14,542 bases of DNA from a bacterium (GTDB lineage Bacteria > Vulcanimicrobiota > Vulcanimicrobiia > Vulcanimicrobiales > SCRA01). Every line of letters begins with the position of its first letter. The first letter of the stretch is position 1. Below the pieces are notes generated by a model. That model was not told the origin of the DNA. It did not search any database and saw nothing but the letters and a program-made list of their open reading frames with translations. Of the stretch, positions 6,222 through 12,237 are shown in pieces. The DNA lies in contig JAGWST010000303.1 in assembly GCA_028869325.1 (NCBI GenBank), forward strand, positions 1 to 14,542, written 5' to 3'. Both the position numbers and the translations under genes were made by a program.

Positions 6222-7509
6222 TATCGACATCATAGCGCAACGTTTCATCGTCGCGCTCGCGGCGCACCCACAAGTGATGCCGGCCGCTTTCGACCAGCAC
6301 GACGGGCGGTTTGGCGAAGCGGTTGTAATTGGATGCCATGCTATAGGTGTACGCGCCGGTGGTGCAGATTGCCAGCAGATCGCCGGCCTGCAGATCCTCG
6401 GCCAGCGGGCAGGTCACCAGCAGATCGGCCTCGCACGAGCGGCCGCAGACGGTGGTTTCGCGCTCGCGGGCGGCGCTGCGGCGGCCAGCCAGCAGCGCGT
6501 GGTGGTAGGAGCCGTAGAGGGCGGGGCGCGGGTTGTCTGCGATGCTGCCGTCGACGATCGCAAAGCGCTTGCTGCCGTGGTTCTTCACGGAGAGCACCCG
6601 GTAGAGCGAGAGGCCGGCCTCGCCGACCAGGGCGCGCCCCGGCTCGATGCCCAGTTGCGGCACGGGCACGCCGGCGCTCCGGGCCCCCGTTTGGAGCGCC
6701 GCCAGCAGCCGTCCGGCCAGATCGGCGGGCGATGGCGGTGCCTCGTGGTCGGGAGCGTAGCGCACGGCGAAGCCGCCACCCGCTACCAGCTCCGAGACGG
6801 CGACGCCCTCGCCGTGCAGGGCGGCCGCCAGCTCGAAGAGCGGCTCCAGGGCGTCTGAGAAGAAGCGTGGCTCGTAGATCTGCGATCCGATGTGCGAGTG
6901 CAGCCCGTGAACGTGCAGATTGCCCGAGGCGGCGGCTCGCAGCGCGGCGGCCAGCGCCCTGGGCGGCAGCATGCCGAACTTGGAGCTCTCGCCGGCCGTG
7001 CGCACCATCTCGTGGGTGTGCGCCTCGATGCCCGTGTTGACGCGCAGCAGGATCGGTGCGCGCCGGCGCAGCCGCGCGGCCGCGCACTCCACCCGCTCCA
7101 GCTCCTCCTCGTTGTCCACCACGATGCGCCCGACCCCGGCCGCGAGCGCGGCCTCCAGCTCGGCATCGTACTTACCGCAGCCGTGAAAGCGCAGGCCATC
7201 CGCCGGGAACGCGGCGGCCTGCGCGGTGCGCAGCTCGCCCAGGCTGCAGACGTCCAGCGTCAAGCCGCGGCTGGCCACCCGCCGCGCCAGGGCGATGCAG
7301 AGGAATGCCTTCGCCGCGTACGAGATGTCGGTCTGGGGGCCGAAGGCGCTGCGAAAGGCGGCCACGCTTTGGTCGAAGAGCTCGCCGTCGAAGGCCAGCA
7401 AGGGCGTGCCGTAGGCCTGGGCCAGCGCGGCGAGATCGACGCCGCCGAAGCTGGCGGTGCCGGCCGCGCCGCGCGCGATGCCGGGGGGCAGTTGCTCGGC
7501 AATGGTCAC
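6217..7509 (-). CDS. lysA: Diaminopimelate decarboxylase
   Basis: 430 residues. This PLP enzyme decarboxylates meso-diaminopimelate to L-lysine, the last step of the pathway. It has the alanine-racemase-like barrel with PLP lysine K67 in YAAKAF (64-69), then IEAHTHEMVRT and SSKFG (161-179), HSHIGSQ (204-210), GGGFAVRY (244-251) and EPGRALVGEAG (289-299). The C-terminal beta domain has GRSCEADLL (356-364) and GAYTYSMASNYN (385-396). Two motifs differ from the usual form. The common HGNNKS is HGCGKY (109-114), and the substrate loop CESGD is one residue shorter, CEAD (359-362). The start is GTG at 7509, preceded by GGTGAGG and sharing GTGA with the nadD stop; upstream residues in this frame belong to nadD. 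Its position between nadD and maf, away from other lysine genes, is unusual but not unique. A decarboxylase of a related substrate cannot be fully excluded, but DAP fits best. Confidence 0.94.
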   Translation of the reverse strand: MTIAEQLPPGIARGAAGTASFGGVDLAALAQAYGTPLLAFDGELFDQSVAAFRSAFGPQTDISYAAKAFLCIALARRVASRGLTLDVCSLGELRTAQAAAFPADGLRFHGCGKYDAELEAALAAGVGRIVVDNEEELERVECAAARLRRRAPILLRVNTGIEAHTHEMVRTAGESSKFGMLPPRALAAALRAAASGNLHVHGLHSHIGSQIYEPRFFSDALEPLFELAAALHGEGVAVSELVAGGGFAVRYAPDHEAPPSPADLAGRLLAALQTGARSAGVPVPQLGIEPGRALVGEAGLSLYRVLSVKNHGSKRFAIVDGSIADNPRPALYGSYHHALLAGRRSAARERETTVCGRSCEADLLVTCPLAEDLQAGDLLAICTTGAYTYSMASNYNRFAKPPVVLVESGRHHLWVRRERDDETLRYDVDT

Positions 7510-8093
7510 GCTTGCCTCACCTTCGTCGCGTAGAGCCGGTGCGCGTGGATGTAGGCGTTCACGGCGTCGGGCACGAGATAGCGAATCGGCTTGCCCGCGC
7601 GAGCCAGCGCGCGGATGCTGCTGGCGCTGGTGAAGAGCGGCGGAATCTCCAGGCGCTGCACGTGCGCGTCGATCTCCGGCGGCAGCGCCGCGTCGACGCC
7701 GGGGCGCGTCGCGACGATGAAGCCGTCGAGTGCGGCGAAGACTTCGTCGAGGCGGCGCCACGGCGAGGCCACCAGCGAGTCGGCGCCGGCGATGAAGTGC
7801 AGCGCGGCCTGCGGATACTTCGCGCGCAGGCGTGGGATGAGATCGGCGGTGTAGCCCGTGCCTTCGAGATCGGCCTCTTCGAAGCGAAAGGCAGGGTTCT
7901 CCGCGATCGCCAGGCGCAGCATCGCGATGCGATCCCCGATCGGCGCCGCGGGCACCGCGCGACGATGGCGATGCGATCCCGTCGGCGCGAAGAGCACCGC
8001 GTCGAGCGCGAACGCGGCGCGCGCGGCCTCGCCGACGTAGAGATGCGCGCAGTGAACGGGATCGAAGGTGCCGCCTAAGATGCCGAGCCTCAC
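7506..8093 (-). CDS. nadD: Nicotinate-nucleotide adenylyltransferase
   Basis: 195 residues, normal for NadD. It transfers AMP from ATP to nicotinate mononucleotide, making deamido-NAD in NAD biosynthesis. The nucleotidyltransferase signature GGTFDPVHCAH (7-17) holds the two histidines H14 and H17, with Cys-Ala where Phe/Leu/Tyr-Gly is more usual. LHFIAGADSL (98-107) matches the conserved NadD FIIGAD-type block. FTSASSIRALARAG (154-167) is the C-terminal ISSTxIR motif, slightly altered. The start is GTG at 8093, whose TG is shared with the obg stop (GTGA), and its TGA is shared with the GTG of lysA. The obg-nadD pair is common in bacteria; the frequent third partner, rsfS/ybeB, is absent and lysA stands in its place. 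Confidence 0.95.
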   Translation of the reverse strand: MRLGILGGTFDPVHCAHLYVGEAARAAFALDAVLFAPTGSHRHRRAVPAAPIGDRIAMLRLAIAENPAFRFEEADLEGTGYTADLIPRLRAKYPQAALHFIAGADSLVASPWRRLDEVFAALDGFIVATRPGVDAALPPEIDAHVQRLEIPPLFTSASSIRALARAGKPIRYLVPDAVNAYIHAHRLYATKVRQA

Positions 8094-9328
8094 GAGTAGT
8101 CGAACTCCACGCCGCCGATACGCACGGTATCGCCCGGCGCGATGCCCAGCTCGCGCAGACGCCGCTCGACGCCCATCTTGTCCAGTGCGCGCTCGAAGCG
8201 CCCTAGCGCCTCGTCGTTGTCGAAATCGGTCATCGACGCGAGGCGCTCCACGCGCGGGCCGCTGACGACGAAGACGCCGCCATCGCGTTGCACGTCAAAG
8301 GGCTCGACGGGCGTGAGATCGATGCGCGGTGACTCGTCGGCCGCGAAGCTCGGCGCCGGCGTCTCCTGGATGATGCGCCAGCCCGCGTAGAGCAGCTCGC
8401 GCACGCCGTGGTTGGCGACGGCGGAGATCGCCATCAGGCCGGGGATCTCCTGGCGCAGGGCGGCATAGCTCTCCTGCGCTTGCGGGAGATCCATCTTCGA
8501 GATCACCGTCAGGCGCGGCTTCTCGTGCAGCCCCGACGCACGCAGCTCGCCTTCGATCACCGCGCGCTCCGCACGCACCTGATCGGGCGTGCCCATGCCG
8601 TCGAGCAGATGGATCAACACGCGCGTGCGCTGCACGTGGCGCAGGAAGCGATCGCCTAGGCCCGCGCCCTGGTGCGCGCCCTCGATCAGGCCCGGCACGT
8701 CGACGGCGACGAAGCTCGTCTCCTCGTCCAGGCGAACGACGCCCAACTGCGGCTCCAGCGTGGTGAACGGGTAGTCGGCGATCTTCGGCTTTGCCGCCGA
8801 GATGACCGAGAGCAGCGTCGACTTGCCGGCGTTGGGCACGCCTACGATGCCGAGGTCGGCCAGCAGGCGCAGCTCCAGCGTGATCTCCAGCTCCTCGCCG
8901 GGCTCGCCCTTCTCCGCGTAGCGCGGCGCCTGACGGCGCGCGGTGGCGAAGTGCTGGTTGCCCAGACCCCCGCGCCCGCCCTTGGCGATCAGCGCGCGTG
9001 CGCCGGGCTCGCCCAGATCGGCAAAGACGCTGCCGCCGCGCAGCACCAGCGTGCCGACGGGAACGGCGACGTCGAGATCCAACGCCGAGCGTCCCGACTT
9101 GTTGGAGGTGCCGCCGTGCTCGCCGTTCTTGGCGGCGAAGTGGCGCTTGTAGCGAAACTCGACCAGCGTGTTGACGTTGGGATCGGCAACGAGATAGACG
9201 CCGCCGCCGTGGCCGCCGTCGCCGCCTGCCGGGCCGCCCTTGGGAACGTACTTCTCGCGCCGCCAGGCGACGATCCCATCGCCGCCGTCGCCGCCCTTCA
9301 CGGTGATGGTGGCTTCGTCTATGAACAC
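8090..9328 (-). CDS. obg: GTPase Obg (50S assembly and stress GTPase)
   Basis: 412 residues with all three Obg parts. The glycine-rich Obg fold occupies about 1-156 (KGGDGGDGIVAWRREKYVPK at 11-30, GGPAGGDGGHGGGVYL, GRGGLGNQHFAT). The GTPase domain at about 157-325 has P-loop GVPNAGKST (163-171), switch I DYPFTTLEP (185-193), DVPGLIEGA (210-218), SKMD as the base-recognition motif (277-280, Ser for the usual Asn) and SA (302-303). The C-terminal OCT domain spans about 340-412 (VEPFDVQRDGGVFVVSG to RIGGVEFDYS). Obg is a GTPase of large-subunit assembly and of (p)ppGpp response. The start is GTG at 9328, the natural N-terminus of the family. A 123-base gap separates it from rpmA, containing a terminator-like hairpin, so obg may depend on readthrough or on a promoter I cannot identify. 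Its stop overlaps nadD by GTGA. Confidence 0.97.
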   Translation of the reverse strand: MFIDEATITVKGGDGGDGIVAWRREKYVPKGGPAGGDGGHGGGVYLVADPNVNTLVEFRYKRHFAAKNGEHGGTSNKSGRSALDLDVAVPVGTLVLRGGSVFADLGEPGARALIAKGGRGGLGNQHFATARRQAPRYAEKGEPGEELEITLELRLLADLGIVGVPNAGKSTLLSVISAAKPKIADYPFTTLEPQLGVVRLDEETSFVAVDVPGLIEGAHQGAGLGDRFLRHVQRTRVLIHLLDGMGTPDQVRAERAVIEGELRASGLHEKPRLTVISKMDLPQAQESYAALRQEIPGLMAISAVANHGVRELLYAGWRIIQETPAPSFAADESPRIDLTPVEPFDVQRDGGVFVVSGPRVERLASMTDFDNDEALGRFERALDKMGVERRLRELGIAPGDTVRIGGVEFDYS

Positions 9329-9340
9329 GCTGCGCTCGGA

Positions 9341-9357
9341 TTCGTTTCGGTAACGAA
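9341..9357. repeat. Small inverted repeat just ahead of obg
   Basis: TTCGTT (9341-9346) and AACGAA (9352-9357) are exact complements around TCGGT. It lies between the terminator-like hairpin of rpmA and the obg start codon and partly uses the terminator's T-rich tail. Function is unknown and it could be chance. Confidence 0.3.
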
Positions 9358-9378
9358 GAAGGCCCGCCGGTGCGGGCC
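9349..9378 (-). terminator. Probable intrinsic terminator after rpmA
   Basis: On the minus strand a 7-bp perfect stem, GGCCCGC / GCGGGCC (9378-9372 with 9367-9361), with a 4-base loop is followed by the T-rich stretch TTCTTCGTT. It is GC-rich with only a moderate U-run, so termination may be partial. It lies 33 bases before the obg start codon, which suggests that rpmA can be expressed separately from, and more highly than, the genes downstream. Confidence 0.6.
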
Positions 9379-9411
9379 CGTGGTGCTCTCTCGCGCGATC
9401 TTGCTCGCAGC

Positions 9412-9429
9412 CCGGGCCGGGCGGCCCGG
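9412..9429. repeat. GC-only hairpin between rpmA and obg
   Basis: CCGGGCC (9412-9418) and GGCCCGG (9423-9429) form a perfect 7-bp stem with a 4-base loop, 22 bases after the rpmA stop. No T-run follows on either strand, so it is not a classic terminator. It could protect the rpmA 3' end or simply reflect base composition. Confidence 0.4.
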
Positions 9430-9451
9430 AACGTTCAAACGGGAACGGGTG

Positions 9452-9733
9452 TCAGGCGCCGGCGGGGACGACGGCCACGAACTTGCGCTTGTTCGACTCC
9501 CGAAAGGCGACGGTGCCGCGGACGAGGGCGAAGAGCGTATGATCCTTCCCGATGCCGACGTTCTCTCCGGGGTAGAACTTGGTGCCCCGCTGGCGAACCA
9601 GGATGTTGCCGGCGAGAACTTCCTGCCCGCCGTAGCGCTTGACGCCAAGACGCTGCGCGTTGGAGTCGCGGCCGTTCTTGGAGCTGCCGCCGCCCTTCTT
9701 GTGGGCGAATAGTTGAAGGTCGAAAACGAACAC
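9452..9733 (-). CDS. rpmA: Large-subunit ribosomal protein L27, with a cleavable N-terminal extension
   Basis: 93 residues from GTG at 9733. L27 lies at the peptidyl-transferase centre, and its N-terminus reaches the tRNA acceptor ends. The core [15 protein letters not shown] (10-24), then [19 protein letters not shown] and [18 protein letters not shown], is unmistakable. Ahead of the mature Ala10 is a nine-residue extension, MFVFDLQLF. This matches the LQ-x-F/A pattern removed by the cysteine protease Prp in Firmicutes and some other phyla; cleavage would leave 84 residues. GGGAG lies 9 bases before the GTG. The frame is open upstream, but that part is intergenic and lipoprotein sequence. 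A sigma70-type promoter lies just upstream. rplU and prp, which often precede rpmA in genomes with this extension, are not here: the next gene upstream is a lipoprotein. Confidence 0.97.
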   Translation of the reverse strand: MFVFDLQLFAHKKGGGSSKNGRDSNAQRLGVKRYGGQEVLAGNILVRQRGTKFYPGENVGIGKDHTLFALVRGTVAFRESNKRKFVAVVPAGA

Positions 9734-9751
9734 GTCGATCTGCTCCCAGGG

Positions 9752-9780
9752 AAAAGGACCCTGGGATTGTACCAGGGTCC
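9752..9780 (-). terminator. Probable intrinsic terminator of the lipoprotein gene
   Basis: On the minus strand GGACCCTGG (9780-9772) and CCAGGGTCC (9764-9756) form a perfect 9-bp stem with a 7-base loop, directly followed by TTTT (9755-9752). It begins 36 bases after the lipoprotein stop. The loop contains TACAAT, the likely -10 box of rpmA. The second arm can instead pair with CCCTGGG at 9751-9745, which carries the front of the rpmA ribosome site. Confidence 0.65.
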
Positions 9781-9794
9781 TCGTCTCCTGTCTA
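9766..9794 (-). promoter_or_regulatory. Sigma70-type promoter for rpmA
   Basis: Minus strand: TAGACA (9794-9789; consensus TTGACA, 5 of 6) is followed by exactly 17 bases and then TACAAT (9771-9766; consensus TATAAT, 5 of 6). Transcription would begin near 9759 with a G, giving a leader of about 26 bases that contains the GGGAG ribosome site. It is the best housekeeping promoter match I could find in the window, and it sits in front of a highly expressed gene. Confidence 0.65.
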
Positions 9795-9831
9795 GTCGGT
9801 GATCGCGGCCGTGGCTCTAGTCCGTGATGGC
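9792..9831. repeat. Short direct repeat across the lipoprotein stop codon
   Basis: CTAGTCGGTGATCGC (9792-9806) and CTAGTCCGTGATGGC (9817-9831) match at 13 of 15 positions, 25 bases apart. On the minus strand both copies read as AITD plus TAG, so the gene end appears duplicated just beyond the real stop. The outer copy overlaps the -35 box of the rpmA promoter. Confidence 0.45.
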
Positions 9832-10779
9832 TGGGACCTGCGTGGTTTGATTGGCCGTCACGGTCACGCTCCCCGAGACGTTCACCTGAACGGGGCAGGT
9901 GGTGGCCGGCGCGGTGATCGTGCACCCCTTGGCGGTGAGGCTCTGGCCCCCCGCCGTGGTGTACGAGTTGAGGACCGCCAGCGTATAGCTGCCGGCAGGC
10001 AGGGCGTTGATGGTGAAGCTGCCGCTGGCATCGGTGACGCCGGCATTGACCACGGTGCCGCCCTGCAACGCCTCGACCTCGGCGCCCTGCACCGCGGCGC
10101 TGCTCGTGTTTTTCACGGTGCCGCTGAGCGAGCCGGCCTGGCTCTGGGCCGTCGCCACGATCACGGGCTTCATCATGAAGGCGCCGCTGCCGGTGAGCAC
10201 GATGGACTGGCCGGCGTTGAAGTCGAGGATGAACCCATAGCTGCCGCCCGACTGGGCGTTGAGGTCGACGTTTACCTTGACCCCGGCCGTTCCAGGCCCG
10301 TCGCCGCCGTCGGCGCTGCTGGCGCTGCCGAGGCCGTTGCCGTTCCCGTTGGTAGCGCTCGGCACGGAGAGCGGCACGGTATGCGAGGCGCCGCCGGAGT
10401 CGGTGTAGGTGATTGTGGTGGTCGCGGTGTCGAGCAGGAGCCGGATCTGGCTATAGGTACCGGCGGGGATCGTCCCCGTGAACGTCAGCGGGCTGGCCGC
10501 CGAGGTGAGGGAGAGCAGGTTTACCGTATTCGGTGTGGAGTAGGTCGTGACGACCGCGGGTTGCGAGCCGTTGCCGACCACCTCGACCTTGTCGATGCCT
10601 AGCGTTACGGCGGTGACCGTGTCGCCGCTCATCTGGAGCTGACCATCGACCATGCCGATGGTCAGCGCCGAGGTGTTGGGCCCGGCGGGGACGGTGCCGA
10701 CGGCCGGACCCGAGGCGCCTCCGCCGCCACAGGCGGCAAGTGCAAAAAGGGCGAGTAGCGCGGTCGCGCGTACGTTCAT
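9817..10779 (-). CDS. DUF4382-like lipoprotein with C-terminal carboxypeptidase-regulatory-like domain
   Basis: 320 residues. Residues 1-16 are a lipoprotein signal with lipobox LAAC (C17), followed by a flexible GGG/Ser/Pro linker, so the protein is membrane-anchored and exported. Residues about 38-210 resemble DUF4382: an opening [19 protein letters not shown], the [14 protein letters not shown] block (104-117) and a [10 protein letters not shown]...[10 protein letters not shown] block. A low-complexity NGNGNG insert lies near 144-149. Residues about 217-290 look like a carboxypeptidase-regulatory/SpaA-type beta sandwich ([40 protein letters not shown]). Two cysteines, C286 and C295, could pair. 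The start is the ATG at 10779 with an excellent GGAGGAGG site 4 bases upstream. It stands alone, divergent from fabF, and is followed by a terminator. No function is known for DUF4382; a surface-binding or structural role is only inference. Confidence 0.88.
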   Translation of the reverse strand: MNVRATALLALFALAACGGGGASGPAVGTVPAGPNTSALTIGMVDGQLQMSGDTVTAVTLGIDKVEVVGNGSQPAVVTTYSTPNTVNLLSLTSAASPLTFTGTIPAGTYSQIRLLLDTATTTITYTDSGGASHTVPLSVPSATNGNGNGLGSASSADGGDGPGTAGVKVNVDLNAQSGGSYGFILDFNAGQSIVLTGSGAFMMKPVIVATAQSQAGSLSGTVKNTSSAAVQGAEVEALQGGTVVNAGVTDASGSFTINALPAGSYTLAVLNSYTTAGGQSLTAKGCTITAPATTCPVQVNVSGSVTVTANQTTQVPAITD

Positions 10780-10925
10780 GGGCCTCCTCCGCTTGCTTCT
10801 TTACTTGAGCGGAGAACGAAGCCGGCCTCCCGCGCCGTTGCAGGCCTGCTTAACTGTGAGGCTCCGCACCGTCCACGGCGGCGGCCGGCGCGGCAGACAC
10901 GGGGGAGAGCAGGGGGAGGAGCCCC
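10780..10925. other. Divergent intergenic region between the lipoprotein gene and fabF
   Basis: It holds the lipoprotein ribosome site at its left end and the strong leader-ORF ribosome site (GGGGGAGGAG, 10912-10921) at its right end. A 10-base palindrome GCAGGCCTGC lies at 10840-10849. I see no convincing -35/-10 pair on either strand, so promoters here are unidentified. There is no room for acpP, which often precedes fabF. Confidence 0.5.
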
Positions 10926-10967
10926 ATGAGACTGCCCGAATCCCCGTGCGGTTTGCACGGGAGGTGA
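10926..10967 (+). CDS. Putative 13-residue leader peptide upstream of fabF
   Basis: ATG at 10926 opens a 13-codon frame reading MRLPESPCGLHGR, ending in TGA at 10965-10967, two bases before the fabF GTG. It is preceded by a strong ribosome site (GGAGG with 6-base spacing), better placed than those of most genes in the window. It spans the hairpin that covers the fabF ribosome site, so translating it would unfold that hairpin. No peptide family is recognised. The arrangement, not the peptide sequence, supports the call. It may be a chance ORF. Confidence 0.4.
   Translation: MRLPESPCGLHGR
10943..10961 (+). promoter_or_regulatory. Hairpin overlapping the fabF ribosome binding site
   Basis: CCCGTGC (10943-10949) and GCACGGG (10955-10961) form a perfect 7-bp stem with a 5-base loop. 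The 3' arm contributes the first two G bases of the fabF site GGAGGTGA (10960-10967), which lies at good spacing from the GTG at 10970. A folded mRNA would partly hide this site. No T-run follows, so it is not a terminator. Confidence 0.5.
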
Positions 10968-10969
10968 AG

Positions 10970-12223
10970 GTGATTGATCGCCGTCGGGTCGTCGTGACCG
11001 GTTTGGGGGCCGTGACGCCGCTCGGCAATTCCGCTCCGGAGTTCTGGCGCCGGCTCGCCGCCGGCGACTCCGGCATTGCCCCGATCACCGCCTTCGATCC
11101 GCAGTACGTCACCACCAAGATCGCGGGCGAGGTCAAGGGCTTCGATCCCGACGAGCGCATCGGCCGTCGCGAGGCGCGCCGCTTGGACCGCTTCGCCCAG
11201 CTGGGGCTGGCTGCGGCCAAAGAGGCCCTGGAAGACAGCAAGCTGGAGATTACCGATGAGAACCGCGACGATATCGGCTCGATCATCGCCACGGGCATCG
11301 GCGGCATTCTGACCTTGGCGGAGTCGGGCCAGCGCATGGGCTCCGAGGGGCCGCAGGCGGCGGGCCGCGTCTCGCCGTTCTTCGTGCCGATGCTGATGGC
11401 CAACGCCGCGGCGGGGACCATCACCATCACCTTCGGGGTGCGCGGGCCGGCGATGTCGACGGCCAGCGCCTGCGCCAGCTCGAACAACGCCATCGGCGAG
11501 GCCCTTCGCAAGATCCAGTACGGCGAGGCCGACGTGATGTTCGCGGGCGGCGCCGAGGCGGCGATCAATCCGATGTGCGTGGGCGGCTTCTGCTCGATGA
11601 AGGCGATGTCGACGCGCAACGACGAGCCGGGGAAGGCCAGCCGCCCCTTCGACCGCGACCGCGATGGCTTCGTGCTCTCGGAGGGAGCCGCCGTGCTGGT
11701 GCTGGAGGAGTTGGAGTCGGCCCAGCGGCGCGGCGCCCACATCTATGCGGAGCTGACCGGCTACGGCGTGAGCTCCGATGCCTTCAACATCGTGCAGCCG
11801 GAGCCGGAGGGCGCCGGGATCAAGCTTGCGCTGCAGCGCACCTTCAAGGACGCGGGGATCGCGCCGGCCGACGTGCAGTACATCAACGCGCACGCCACCT
11901 CCACGCCGCTGGGCGACACGGCGGAGTGCAAGGCGATTCGTGAGGTCTGGGGCGCGCATGCGGAGCGGGTGGCGGTAAGCTCCACCAAGGGCGCGCACGG
12001 CCACGCACTGGGTGCGGCGGGGGCGCTGGAGGCCGTGGCGACGGTGATGGCCGTCGCCACCGGCATCATGCCGCCGACCATCAACTTGGAGCATCCCGAT
12101 CCCGAGTGCGATCTGGACTTCGTGCCCAACGTCGCGCGCAAGGCGCAGGTGGACGTCGCGCTCTCCAACTCGTTCGGCTTCGGCGGCCACAACGCCGTCT
12201 TGGCGTTCGGCAAGTACCGCTGA
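10970..12223 (+). CDS. fabF: 3-oxoacyl-ACP synthase II (KAS II)
   Basis: 417 residues, normal for FabF. It condenses malonyl-ACP with acyl-ACP in type II fatty-acid elongation in the cytosol. The thiolase-fold catalytic triad is visible: Cys168 in TASACASSNNAIGEA, His308 in INAHATSTPLGD and His345 in STKGAHGHALGAAG. The conserved NPMCVGGFCSMKAMSTRND and SRPFDRDRDGFVLSEGA blocks are present. The usual STKSMTGH reads STKGAHGH, and the GFGGT loop near the end is GFGGH; both are tolerable variants. The start GTG at 10970 follows GGAGGTGA at ideal spacing. In-frame GTGs at 10946 and 10964 lack such a site. It is followed after 14 bases by rnc and then smc, a widespread gene order, but acpP is missing upstream. 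Expression may depend on the leader ORF and hairpin in front of it. Confidence 0.97.
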   Translation: MIDRRRVVVTGLGAVTPLGNSAPEFWRRLAAGDSGIAPITAFDPQYVTTKIAGEVKGFDPDERIGRREARRLDRFAQLGLAAAKEALEDSKLEITDENRDDIGSIIATGIGGILTLAESGQRMGSEGPQAAGRVSPFFVPMLMANAAAGTITITFGVRGPAMSTASACASSNNAIGEALRKIQYGEADVMFAGGAEAAINPMCVGGFCSMKAMSTRNDEPGKASRPFDRDRDGFVLSEGAAVLVLEELESAQRRGAHIYAELTGYGVSSDAFNIVQPEPEGAGIKLALQRTFKDAGIAPADVQYINAHATSTPLGDTAECKAIREVWGAHAERVAVSSTKGAHGHALGAAGALEAVATVMAVATGIMPPTINLEHPDPECDLDFVPNVARKAQVDVALSNSFGFGGHNAVLAFGKYR

Positions 12224-12237
12224 GCCGGTGAACGCCC

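Noticed and set aside
6252..6257. A -35 box to pair with the TATGAT hexamer before maf.
   Set aside because: At 16-18 base spacing the hexamers are GC-rich and unlike TTGACA, so I did not annotate a promoter there.
9734..9925. N-terminal extension of the L27 frame to a 157-residue protein.
   Set aside because: The added part crosses the terminator, the promoter and the lipoprotein end. The GTG at 9733 has a good ribosome site and gives the known LQ-x-F/A type N-terminus.
10780..10969. An acpP gene or a known riboswitch upstream of fabF.
   Set aside because: The gap is too short for acpP and contains no DSL phosphopantetheine motif. No known riboswitch consensus was recognised.
10850..12190. 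A 446-residue open frame on the minus strand, and others antisense to fabF.
   Set aside because: The translations are Arg/His/Ala-rich low-complexity text typical of the complement of a GC-rich gene. fabF on the plus strand has complete catalytic motifs.
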